From the NCBI GenBank assembly GCA_965204905.1, contig OZ242042.1:3534001-3598000 (forward strand): a stretch of DNA of 64,000 nt. The letters run 5' to 3'. Positions 8,695 through 16,475 of this stretch are shown here, piece after piece. The DNA is from Bin87 sp965204905. Its GTDB lineage: Bacteria > Chloroflexota > Dehalococcoidia > Lucifugimonadales > UBA3495. Under the pieces are notes generated by a model. It saw nothing but the letters and a program-made list of their open reading frames with translations, was not told where the DNA came from and made no database searches. The position numbers and the translations under genes are program-made. Positions within the stretch are counted from its first letter, which is position 1; each line of letters begins with the position of its first letter.

Positions 8695-9864
8695 TTATTT
8701 GGGAAACTCGGCGGTCAGATCATCAATGAACTGCCAAACGTCCGTGTGCTCATCTGGTTTTGCGAAGTAGCCGTCCGGCAGGTTGGCCAGTTTTTCCACA
8801 TCCTCTCTGTTGAAAGGGAGAGCGGCGTCCAGTTGAGATCGTTCGATGATGTTGTTGGCATCCAAGGCTTCGAAAACTCTCTTGACCAAGCGAGGTTCCT
8901 CAAACGGCTCGACGTCGTCGAATGGCTCCATGGTATTCCAGCCGCGTCGGTTGTAGCCGATATAGAGCCGCCTAGCTTCGTCCTTGTCGATGATGTTCAG
9001 GTCCTGAGCTCGGTGGACCATCATCTTGACTGACACGCGCCACTTGGTCTTCAGTGTGCGGAAGACTTCGAGGGTAGGTCTGGTGAAATCAGCAGAGAAA
9101 GTAGTCGCCGGCGTCAAGAATGCTGAAGCAAACCGGTCAGATTGGGCTTCGATGAGGTTGAAGTACGTCTTGGAATTGAATTCGGCGGTTGATACGTCTC
9201 GATGCAGTATCAGGTGTCCAAGTTCGTGTCCAACGTTGAATCTGGAGCGAAAGGCCGATTGACCATCATCGCCCAAAACGATGTAGGAGCGCCCACTCTG
9301 TTCGTCCCAAGTCGAGAAAGCATCCAACTTGGCGGTGCCCATCTCCATCTTCACGACGACAATTCCGTGATTTTCAGCCAGCAATGTCATGTTGCTGATA
9401 GGTCCATCACCCAGATTCCACGACCTGCGGGCCATACCTGCTATATCCTCAATGTCTTGGTCGGTGATTGACCGCCAATCCCCGATGTCTTTGACATTAA
9501 GGATATTGACATCGGGCAGACACACATACTGGCCGAGATGTTGGAGCGTTTCCTGCAACCAAGCGAGTCGGTGTCGGGCCCGAGTCCTCGCCGACTTGGT
9601 CGTAGCAACCCGAGAACGCTCAAACACCGTCATTTCGCGTCCCGAATCCTGGAGAGGCCGGAAGAAAAAAGCAGGTTTGAAGTTCAGAACATTGCAGAGC
9701 TTGTCAAACACCGCTGGGCTAGGAGTGGAGTGTCCTTTCTCATAAGATGAAATCGTCGATACGGCGACTCCTGACAAGTCTGCGAGAGTGACCGCAGTTA
9801 GCTGCCGAGATTCTCTGCCTTCTCTGAGCCGCTGCCCAACGAAACCTGGACTACCAGAACGCAA
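8695..9864 (-). CDS. XRE-family HTH fused to ImmA/IrrE zinc peptidase
   Basis: 389 residues from TTG 9864. An N-terminal helix-turn-helix (residues 10-60, LADLSGVAVSTISSYEKGHSTPSPAVFDKL) is followed by an ImmA/IrrE domain with zinc motif HELGHLILH (about residues 218-226) and downstream EAQSDRFASAFL, the usual third-ligand helix. Such proteins bind their own promoter and can be inactivated or activated by proteolysis in stress and phage circuits. The start overlaps the 3' end of the upstream gene by 14 bases, giving a two-gene operon with an operator-like palindrome ahead. Reminiscent of RosmerTA-type toxin-antitoxin pairs; that link is inference. Confidence 0.88.
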   Translation of the reverse strand: MRSGSPGFVGQRLREGRESRQLTAVTLADLSGVAVSTISSYEKGHSTPSPAVFDKLCNVLNFKPAFFFRPLQDSGREMTVFERSRVATTKSARTRARHRLAWLQETLQHLGQYVCLPDVNILNVKDIGDWRSITDQDIEDIAGMARRSWNLGDGPISNMTLLAENHGIVVVKMEMGTAKLDAFSTWDEQSGRSYIVLGDDGQSAFRSRFNVGHELGHLILHRDVSTAEFNSKTYFNLIEAQSDRFASAFLTPATTFSADFTRPTLEVFRTLKTKWRVSVKMMVHRAQDLNIIDKDEARRLYIGYNRRGWNTMEPFDDVEPFEEPRLVKRVFEALDANNIIERSQLDAALPFNREDVEKLANLPDGYFAKPDEHTDVWQFIDDLTAEFPK

Positions 9865-10507
9865 TTTGATTCACCCCCTCCGGGACCAACACAGTAACTT
9901 GGAAATCCTCAGTCACATGTTCAATGTTGGTCTGAGTCCCCGCGACCAATGCGAGGTGTTCACCTAAATCAATGATGTTAGGTAGGTACTTATCGTCGAT
10001 ATCGAGCACCCGGACCACGGTGAACCCGTGCGTCGATGGCTCCCCAGGCTGAGGACCGTGCAGCACGTGGATATAGAGTGAGTGCTCGTCGTCGTAAGGG
10101 TTTGGAACCGGCACAATCTCCAAGCCGGACTCTCCCATACGGAAATAGGTTTGGCAGATGGCAAACCGACTCCTGTGGAGGGCGAGCCTGGGTGTACGAT
10201 CGGGTGCTGGAACGGCTGACACTCTCATGAGCACGTTTTCCACAGATACAATGACATGGTGGTGTGATCGTCGCCGGTTCGGTGGGAGATCAGTCACCAG
10301 ACCGGGATACATGCCGCCAACGTCGCAAATCTGCTGATTGATGTTGTGGTGCAGTTGCTGGGGACGCCACGTTTTCTCAATGCGGCGGTCTAAACGCTTT
10401 GATTGAAGATCAGCACGAGTTAGGTCGTACGCCTGTGTGATCGCACCGTCTACGGCTGCTAAAGCATCGACAACCGCCGGCGATCTCAATGTTGCAATAT
10501 TTGGCAT
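9851..10507 (-). CDS. Hypothetical partner of XRE-ImmA protein
   Basis: 218 residues, first gene of the operon. It has no membrane segment and no motif I can name. It begins with MPNIATLRSPAVVDALAAVDGAI; a central part has several His/Arg (PPNRRRSHHHVIVSVENVLMR); the end is beta-rich (FQVTVLVPEGVNQIAFW). Overlap with the XRE-ImmA start implies coupled translation and a shared role, possibly toxin and regulator. Unassigned family. Confidence 0.65.
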   Translation of the reverse strand: MPNIATLRSPAVVDALAAVDGAITQAYDLTRADLQSKRLDRRIEKTWRPQQLHHNINQQICDVGGMYPGLVTDLPPNRRRSHHHVIVSVENVLMRVSAVPAPDRTPRLALHRSRFAICQTYFRMGESGLEIVPVPNPYDDEHSLYIHVLHGPQPGEPSTHGFTVVRVLDIDDKYLPNIIDLGEHLALVAGTQTNIEHVTEDFQVTVLVPEGVNQIAFW

Positions 10508-10517
10508 GATTTAGCTC

Positions 10518-10550
10518 CAATACTGGAAACGCTGATCATTTCCAGTATTG
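10518..10550. promoter_or_regulatory. Operator-like inverted repeat upstream of the XRE-ImmA operon
   Basis: Perfect 12-bp arms CAATACTGGAAA (10518-10529) and TTTCCAGTATTG (10539-10550) with a 9-base spacer, starting 11 bases upstream of the start codon at 10507. Size, symmetry and position fit a dimeric XRE repressor site, presumably for the protein at 8695-9864. Confidence 0.75.
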
Positions 10551-10593
10551 TACACATTGAACGCAAATATTACAACTTTCGCGCCCGCGGCCC

Positions 10594-10675
10594 TTTCTGC
10601 TTATAACTGGAACTACGAGATGGCCTTCCACCTCTGGTGACGGGGCTGGTTTACGACTTTAGCACGGGTCGAGCG
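10594..10675 (+). repeat. Imperfect direct repeat, copy 2
   Basis: Second copy of the repeat at 8015-8096. The first 37 bases are identical; the rest has diverged. Confidence 0.85.
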
Positions 10676-10685
10676 TCCAGGCTCC

Positions 10686-11102
10686 CTATGAGAACCAGCG
10701 GTGGGCCCACTGCGCGCCGGACAGCGTCATTTGCCATACCGTATTGGCGATTATCCAGAGGCCATAGCTCGCGAAAAACACCGCGATTCCGATGGCTGTG
10801 AACTGAGCCCATACGGGAGTGGGTGTAAAAGTTTGATTGGCTATGAGACAGACCGCGGCGCTGGCTCCGATGAGCAGCCTCAGCGTGTAAGGCACAGTCT
10901 CGCCCCGTCGCGGCCAGGATCGCACGGCAGCCCAGCGCGAAGTGATGCCGGCGTGGCAGCGGTGCCAGAGGGTGAGGGCATGGTGATTGATGGTTGAGTC
11001 CAGTCGCGTCAATGGACGCCTGACTTTCCATATTAGAGCCGTTCCAACGATGCTGCCAACCACGCTGATGATGAAGGCAATGATGATGGTGATGAGGTCC
11101 AT
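10686..11102 (-). CDS. Small multi-pass membrane protein
   Basis: 138 residues, ATG 11102 with GGAGGC upstream. Hydrophobic segments lie at about residues 3-25, 73-90 and 97-128. The stretch between them is Arg/Trp/His-rich and probably cytoplasmic. No family recognised. Its ribosome-binding site lies inside a strong hairpin (11104-11138), so translation may be controlled. Function unknown; part of the element's cargo. Confidence 0.65.
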   Translation of the reverse strand: MDLITIIIAFIISVVGSIVGTALIWKVRRPLTRLDSTINHHALTLWHRCHAGITSRWAAVRSWPRRGETVPYTLRLLIGASAAVCLIANQTFTPTPVWAQFTAIGIAVFFASYGLWIIANTVWQMTLSGAQWAHRWFS

Positions 11103-11103
11103 G

Positions 11104-11138
11104 AAAGCCTCCGTCGGATGATCCGAGACGGAGGCTTT
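11104..11138 (-). promoter_or_regulatory. Hairpin covering the ribosome-binding site of the membrane gene
   Basis: Arms AAAGCCTCCGTC (11104-11115) and GACGGAGGCTTT (11127-11138) are perfectly complementary. In the minus-strand transcript the second arm contains GGAGG and ends two bases before the ATG. It could hide the ribosome-binding site or act as a weak terminator for upstream transcripts. Confidence 0.65.
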
Positions 11139-11592
11139 GGGACTTGCAGTCGTGCGATTGGCTGCAGTAAGATGCCGGCCGTCCCGGAAATGATGTCACT
11201 CGTAGTGTGTGAAAAAGCCGGGAAACCCGGGCTTACCTTTTGGTGGTCCGACCCCGGCCCCGCTATTCGCGTAGCGGGGCCGATTTCCTGACTGATCGTA
11301 TGTTACTACCCATCTGCAGCTCTGGGCAATGGTTCGATTTGGAACTCACTGAATCCTGGGGATGTGACCAGGTCAAAACGACGGTGGCGTGGTCTCGACC
11401 GGGCTATGCCCGATATCACTGGCCGTCCAACCCCGGCAATTATTTGGGATTGTGAACCTATTTTACTCACGTGCGTAGAAGTGCGAAAAACAATTACCAG
11501 TTCCGCAATCACTTTCGCGCACTTTAGATTAGGCAGTGTCGTCTGACATGCCTACAGATTGACGGGCAGCGTTCAGGTGGAAACTAACGGAA
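11139..11592. other. Non-coding stretch with hairpins
   Basis: No convincing gene. It holds the leftward terminator at 11211-11235 and a second perfect stem, GGCCCCGCTA at 11256-11265 against TAGCGGGGCC at 11272-11281. From about 11285 the sequence is plainer and lower in GC. Confidence 0.55.
11211..11235 (-). terminator. Rho-independent terminator reading leftward
   Basis: On the minus strand a GC-rich stem (AAGCCCGGG / CCCGGCTT, one bulge) is followed by TTTTTC. It would end transcripts coming from the Fic side. Confidence 0.7.
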
Positions 11593-12703
11593 TCAGCCGT
11601 CTGCCAGTGCGTATTTGGTGCTGCGGCCGCCAGCAGGACTGCGCTCCAACACCCCGAACTCGACCAGCCCGTTGATGTCTCGCAACGCCGTATCTTGGGA
11701 GCATTTGGCGAGCTTCGCCCACTTGGCGGTGGTGAAGTTCCCTTCAAAGCCGTCCAGCAATCGGTTCACGATGTCGCGTTGCCGGCGGTTGAGGTCCAAG
11801 GCTCCCCACGTCTGCCACCGCTGCGCCTTGCGGCGAACCGTATCCAACTGCTCCTCAGCGCTGGCAACGGCCAAAGTCAGGCGCCTCACAAACCAGAGCA
11901 GCCATTCCGTGACGTCAAGGTCGCCGCTTTGGGTCGTTGCCAGCTGGTCGTAATACGATTGCCGGTCCCGCATGATCTGACCGGACATGCTGTAGTAACG
12001 CTCGCGGGAACCGTCGCCCTGGGCCAGCGCCAACTCCGATAAGGCGCGGGCCATCCGGCCGTTGCCGTCCTCAAAAGGATGGATGGTGACGAACCACAGG
12101 TGCGCCAGACCGGCGCGCAGTACTGGGTCCAGGGACGATGGCGCGTTGAACCAGTCCAGAAACGCCGTCATCTCGGCGGCCACTCGCTCCGGGGCCGGAG
12201 CGACAAAAAGCACTTGTTCCCGCCCCCACCGTCCACGAGACACCACGCGCATGTCGCCCGACCCGGATGGCCGCCACGCGCCGACCACAGTCGGACGGTC
12301 ATCAACGCCGTGCGGAAACAGGCCCTGATGCCAACGTCGGAGCCTCACTGCGTCAATGGGTTCGTCGTAACCACGGGTGGCATCCAGCATCATGGCCGTA
12401 ATGCCTCCACACGACAGTCAACCACCGGCACGCCAGCGTACTCCAGACCCAAGCGCTGCGCCAATGACGAACGTACTTCGCCAGCATCAAGCGTTTCGCC
12501 TTCGATGGCGCTGGTGCTCACAGCCTCGTTCACCAGCGTCTCCAACGCCAGACGCTCCAGCATCGGGAAACCCATGGCCGACAGGCCCCCAGCAGCAGCC
12601 CCTGACGGTAGCAACACTCGGTCAACGGGACAAGCAACGCTTCAGAGTCCCAGCGGAATTCCGGCCAGTCCGTCTGTTGGTGGATGTACTTACGCCGCAT
12701 CAT
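11593..12703 (-). pseudogene. Fic/DOC family protein with DUF4172 N-terminus, two frameshifts
   Basis: Three consecutive frames together make one Fic protein of about 370 residues. The N-terminal frame (12703 to about 12585) reads YIHQQTDWPEFRWDSEALL, the DUF4172 signature. The middle frame (about 12585-12393) carries the inhibitory-helix motif TSAIEGE (S/TxxxE). The last frame (12393-11593) has the catalytic loop HPFEDGNGRMAR and a C-terminal winged-helix-like domain. Both shifts are one-base losses, the upstream one in a G run (GGGGG). Fic proteins transfer AMP from ATP to target hydroxyls. As read the gene is broken; homopolymer sequencing error is a real alternative. Confidence 0.85.
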
Positions 12704-12816
12704 CTGCGGCTATAATAATACCAAAAGCCGCATGGCATCCGGCTTTGACCATTCGGTCGCGTCTGTTAGGTTTCCGTTGAGTTAGCATACAAGGCGGAAT
12801 GCTGGCCGGGAATAGG

Positions 12817-13272
12817 TCACACAGAAACATCCCATGATCTGTACTCTGGCGGCACGAGGCTGGTCGGCGAGAACCCACGCGCATCCCCACTCTGCACGTT
12901 AAAGAACATTACTATGCCTTGGTGCTGCTCGATGGGGCTGGTTGGCAGGGTGATGCGCAGCTCTATCTCAGCCACGGAATTATTCTCGGAAAGTTCCTGT
13001 TCGGACCGTTTCTTTGCGTGTTTGTCATAGGCTTGCCAAGTACGCCAATGGGCCAACACGCCATCTGATCTGATTTCCAAATCCGCTTTGGCAGTGCCAA
13101 CCTGTTCGAGATAAACAGCAAGCACTGCGTTTTTCGTTTGGCGACGGATTACGTCCGCCACACCTGCCAATCTGTCCAAAGCGATAACAACGCGCATCAC
13201 TGCGGCTGATTGGCCGGACAAGGGTTCAAGCGCTGGCGGCGGTGGTAAGGACTTCTTACGAAATGGCCACAT
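12817..13272 (-). CDS. Hypothetical cargo protein
   Basis: 151 residues, ATG 13272 preceded by an AGGAGGTT site. It begins with a basic, Pro-rich tail (MWPFRKKSLPPPPALEPL), then a helical region with regular Arg/Asp and a C-terminal beta-rich part (VAEIELRITLPTSPIEQHQGIVMFF). No membrane segment, no known motif. Same strand as the J-domain gene and only about 100 bases downstream of it, so a shared transcript is possible. Confidence 0.6.
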   Translation of the reverse strand: MWPFRKKSLPPPPALEPLSGQSAAVMRVVIALDRLAGVADVIRRQTKNAVLAVYLEQVGTAKADLEIRSDGVLAHWRTWQAYDKHAKKRSEQELSENNSVAEIELRITLPTSPIEQHQGIVMFFNVQSGDARGFSPTSLVPPEYRSWDVSV

Positions 13273-13377
13273 TGGGAACCTCCTCTAATTAATTGTGCCA
13301 ACTCTGTTGGTCATGGCCTCGTGTGTTGAATGGGCCGAACGGCCGGTCAATCTCTGTTCGGATAGCACCGTTGCCCT

Positions 13378-15120
13378 TTACGGCGGCGTGGCCCTTCCGT
13401 ACTCGTTATCCCCCCAGCAAACGACTCTGCCGTCAGTTGTCACTCCGCAGGTGTGATGGGATCCGGCGCTGATCTGCCGAAAAGTATCGGCAGGGGGTCT
13501 CCAATATCCCCCCGCGTCATAGCCCCAACAAACCACCTTGTCGTCGGTTCTCAGTCCACAAGTGTGTTGACCTCCTGTACTTACTTGCTGAAAGGTCCCC
13601 GACGGCGGCGAGGCCTCTCCGTCAAAATTGTTCCCCCAACAAATCACTTGACCATCGGTTTTCACTCCGCAAGTGTGATAGGAACTAGCACTGACTTGCC
13701 GAAAAGTTCCTGTCGGCGGCGAGGCTTGTCCGTGAGCATCATTACCCCAGCAAGCAACCCGACCGTCACTCTTCACTCCGCAAGTATGGTAATTCCCGGC
13801 ACTGACCTGCTGAAAAGTTGCCGCCGGTGTGTCTGCCTGTCGGGGCGACATACCCCAGCAAGTAACGTAACCATTGCCGGTCCTCACGCCGCAAGTAATG
13901 AACTCCCCAGCGCTGATCCGCTGAAAGGTACCCTGTGGCGGCGTGGATAATCCACTCCAACTATCAAAGCCCCAGCAAACCACCCGACCGTCGGTTTTCA
14001 GTCCGCAAGTGTGGATACGCCCAGCACTGACCTGCTGGAACATTCCCTGCGGTGGCGTAGATTGCCCGCTGTACCGGGTAGGATTAGTTGCGGATTCGCT
14101 GGTATTATCGCCCCAGCAAACAACTCGTCCGTTGGTCTTCAAACCGCAAGTGTGGGTGGTTCCGGCGCTAACTTGTAGGAAATCGCCCACCGCCGGTGCA
14201 TTGGTAGGTGCTGGTCGGTATGTTGGTGTTGGCCTCGGCGTAGCAGCGGATGCGGACCCGGACACAGATGCCAATGGAGTTGCGGCGGGTGTCGGCCTCG
14301 GCGTAGCGGTTGGCCGTGGCCGAGGTGTTGCAGCGGGTCCGGCCGAAGCTGCTAGTGGAGTTGCGGTGGGTGTGGGCCAGGCCGCGGCTACCGCTGCCGT
14401 GATGGTGGCGCCCAGGTCAGGGGTTGGCGGGACAGGGGGTTCCGGCGAGATGGTGGGTGGCAACAACAGATAGACTACACCCAAGATGCCGGCGGCTAAT
14501 GCCCCGAGCCCAGCCACTGAGAATGCAATAACTACAACCGAGAACCAAGGTTTTCGCGCGGATATCGGAGGTGCAGAATCTGGCGGATTCTGCGTAACGA
14601 CGAGCGCTGTCGTGACAACTTCAGCGTCTTCTTCCGGCCTAGATCCTTCAGGTGGTTCAGCCGCGCCAGGTTGATCAGCTGCTGCCCGCAGGCGTTCTTC
14701 GGCCTGGCGCCGGTGGCGCTCTTCCGCTGCCCGGCGTACTCTTTCCTCCCGTTGTCTCCGATCCTCTTCTCGTCGCCGTTGTTCGGCTTCCTCGCGTCGC
14801 AAGCGTTCAGATTCGGCTTGCCTCCGGCGGCGCTCCTCCGCAGCCAGGCGGTCTTTCTCCTCTCGCTCTCTGCGCTCCTCTGTTTCACGCTGCCGCCGTT
14901 CAGCTTCCTGTTGTTCAATGCGTTGGTCGTAATCAATCCGCGCACTTTCGTCACTGAGAACCTGATACGCCTCGTTGATTTCTTGGAACCGCTCCTCAGC
15001 GTCAGGGGCATCACTGCGGTCCGGATGAAATTGCAGCGCCAGCCTGCGATACGACCGGCGGATGTCATCGGCGGTGGCGTCTCGGTCCAGTCCGAGGATT
15101 TCGTAGTAGTTGGCTGACAT
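13378..15120 (-). CDS. J-domain protein fused through a TM helix to RCC1-like repeats
   Basis: 580 residues; ATG 15120 begins directly at the J-domain (NYYEILGLDRDATADDI, then HPD within QFHPDRSD near residue 32). A very charged Arg/Glu coiled coil follows (about 70-145), then one membrane helix (about 195-218), a Pro/Thr/Ala-rich linker with repeated ATPRPTP, and about seven RCC1-like repeats of roughly 37 residues (QVSAGxxHTCGLKTDGRVVCWG). Each repeat carries two Cys, as in extracellular RCC1 propellers. The J-domain would recruit DnaK in the cytoplasm and the propeller would lie outside. No other gene of the element explains its role. Confidence 0.88.
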   Translation of the reverse strand: MSANYYEILGLDRDATADDIRRSYRRLALQFHPDRSDAPDAEERFQEINEAYQVLSDESARIDYDQRIEQQEAERRQRETEERREREEKDRLAAEERRRRQAESERLRREEAEQRRREEDRRQREERVRRAAEERHRRQAEERLRAAADQPGAAEPPEGSRPEEDAEVVTTALVVTQNPPDSAPPISARKPWFSVVVIAFSVAGLGALAAGILGVVYLLLPPTISPEPPVPPTPDLGATITAAVAAAWPTPTATPLAASAGPAATPRPRPTATPRPTPAATPLASVSGSASAATPRPTPTYRPAPTNAPAVGDFLQVSAGTTHTCGLKTNGRVVCWGDNTSESATNPTRYSGQSTPPQGMFQQVSAGRIHTCGLKTDGRVVCWGFDSWSGLSTPPQGTFQRISAGEFITCGVRTGNGYVTCWGMSPRQADTPAATFQQVSAGNYHTCGVKSDGRVACWGNDAHGQASPPTGTFRQVSASSYHTCGVKTDGQVICWGNNFDGEASPPSGTFQQVSTGGQHTCGLRTDDKVVCWGYDAGGYWRPPADTFRQISAGSHHTCGVTTDGRVVCWGDNEYGRATPP

Positions 15121-15447
15121 GGCTACATTAGATGATGCGGAATGGAACCGATATTTCAATCAGATCAGGGCTGCTTCACCCGCACGCAGTCCAACAGGTC
15201 CCTCTCACCATCAGACTTTCCGCTCCACAGACACAACTCCAGTCCTGGGTGGGTTACAGCGGCGAGGTCCACTTGCACACGAACGCGTAGCGTGTTGGCC
15301 AAGTAGTCGAACTTTTCTGCGACCCAGAGGCCGGGTTGGGGATCCCAATGACCTTGCCCAAAAAGTCCGGCAGTTGCATGAAAAGTTAAAGATCTGCCCA
15401 AAAACTCACTGAAATTGCGGATTTTACGGGCAAGGCCCGTCGTATCC
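15121..15447. other. Right end of the element
   Basis: No gene. TGCCCAAAAAGTC-like repeats start at 15355, 15375 and 15395, exactly 20 bases apart, and lead into the terminal inverted repeat 15420-15437 and the target duplication 15438-15447. Confidence 0.8.
15420..15437 (-). repeat. Right terminal inverted repeat (18 bp)
   Basis: GATTTTACGGGCAAGGCC, the exact reverse complement of 7406-7423. The last C may be shared with the target duplication. Confidence 0.92.
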
Positions 15448-15715
15448 TCATTTCTCTCTGGATGACTTACGCAAGTTAGTCGTGCCAAACTTTGCGGCAT
15501 TGGACGATGACGCGGTAGCGCGGCTGGCGGCCGCTTATGATGCACACGCGGAAGATGTGTTGCTGCCCCTGCCTAAGCTGGATGCCGACCCGACCCGCCG
15601 CGCGCTGGACGACGCGGTAGTATCCACGCTGGGGCTGGACGGAGAGACGGTAGCCGCCATCCGCCGCAGCCTGGCGATGGAGCCGTCGGTAACGGGGCGG
15701 CGGTACGGTGGTTAA
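15448..15715 (+). pseudogene. N6-adenine methylase gene, detached 3' part
   Basis: Continues the gene broken at 7405. The frame reads HFSLDDLRKLVVPNFAALDDDAVARLAAAYDAHAEDVLLPLPKLDADPTRRALDDAVV and ends EPSVTGRRYGG. This C-terminal helical domain with SLDDLRxLxVPxF and EPSVTG is what I expect at the end of this methylase type. It has no start of its own, although GTG 15482 opens a 77-codon frame. Confidence 0.88.
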
Positions 15716-15789
15716 CGTGTGGCAGTGGCGCAATGTTATAATGGCGCAGATGGCAACGTTTTCCATTGGCGTTGAATTTGGAGCTTATT

Positions 15790-16158
15790 ATGGCCGGGCA
15801 GGATATTCAGGGTAGCAGGGCGGTGCAGAGCGAATCGGTGCCTGTGGAATCCGTCCCGTCTCGGAGGGTTGAAGGGCGGTTCGAGGAATTTTCCAGGGTT
15901 GCCTTTGACCTGTCTATGACCCTGAACCGCACAGTAATTTTTACCAGCATTATCGCCATAGGCGCCATCGCCCTGATCTATTGGGGCGCGTACACCGAAC
16001 ACTACTTCATTATGGCCGGGGCGATGATGGTATTTGCGCCGGCTATATTGGTTTGGGCTGGTGCTGTCGTCTATACTGCGTGGGCTGTTCTCAGTGGGAG
16101 CGTTAAATGGTGGGCGACCCACCGACGCGGGGTTTCAGGTCAGAAAGACAGCGCATAG
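15790..16158 (+). CDS. Small two-TM membrane protein
   Basis: 122 residues; ATG 15790 is chosen because GGAG lies at 15780-15783. The N-terminal 45 residues are soluble and Ser/Val-rich. Two hydrophobic segments follow (about residues 50-70 and 77-104), then a short basic tail. No family recognised. Its 3' end overlaps the convergent gene by 19 bases. Function unknown. Confidence 0.65.
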   Translation: MAGQDIQGSRAVQSESVPVESVPSRRVEGRFEEFSRVAFDLSMTLNRTVIFTSIIAIGAIALIYWGAYTEHYFIMAGAMMVFAPAILVWAGAVVYTAWAVLSGSVKWWATHRRGVSGQKDSA

Positions 16159-16388
16159 CGAACCACGATAGACGCCAGCCAAAGCACGATGGCGCAGGGC
16201 AAACCGACGTTAAAGACCGCCCTGAGGTACCTCGCTATCTTCGGAAACGGAAAGTCGGTGTCCAGCGACGACGATACTATTGGCGCCAGGTGCCGTATCA
16301 CGAGCGCGGCGATGACCAACAGGAGCAATTCAGCCGTCAGCGGGCCGGGCGGCAGCAGTTCGAGCAAAATTTGCGCGGCTTGGGTCAT
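16140..16388 (-). CDS. Small membrane protein
   Basis: 82 residues from ATG 16388 (MTQAAQILLELL). One long hydrophobic stretch around residues 17-35 and another at 60-80, separated by a polar loop (APIVSSSLDTDFPFPKIARYL). Family unknown. Convergent with, and overlapping, the membrane gene at 15790-16158; the pair may simply be neighbours. Confidence 0.55.
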   Translation of the reverse strand: MTQAAQILLELLPPGPLTAELLLLVIAALVIRHLAPIVSSSLDTDFPFPKIARYLRAVFNVGLPCAIVLWLASIVVRYALSF

Positions 16389-16475
16389 ACCACAATAGTA
16401 ACCCACAACATCGCGCGCCTTTACGTTACTTGGAGATTGCCGTCAGATTCCACTTCCTGATCGGCTTTATTTGTG

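Larger units (their letters stand above)
7406..15437. mobile_element. 8032-bp transposon-like element without visible transposase
   Basis: Bounded by perfect 18-bp terminal inverted repeats (7406-7423 and 15420-15437) and a 10-bp target duplication. Removing 7406-15447 joins codon CC|T and restores the methylase reading frame (..IPSYP|HFSLDDLRKLVVPNF..), so the ends are placed to the base. Cargo: hypothetical gene 8161-8571, XRE-ImmA operon 8695-10507, membrane protein 10686-11102, frameshifted Fic 11593-12703, hypothetical 12817-13272, J-domain/RCC1 protein 13378-15120. No transposase, integrase or resolvase was recognised. It is either non-autonomous, moved in trans, or an older small element that took up cargo. 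Confidence 0.88.

Noticed and set aside
12079..12780. 233-codon plus-strand open frame
   Set aside because: Antisense to the Fic gene, whose motifs are clear.
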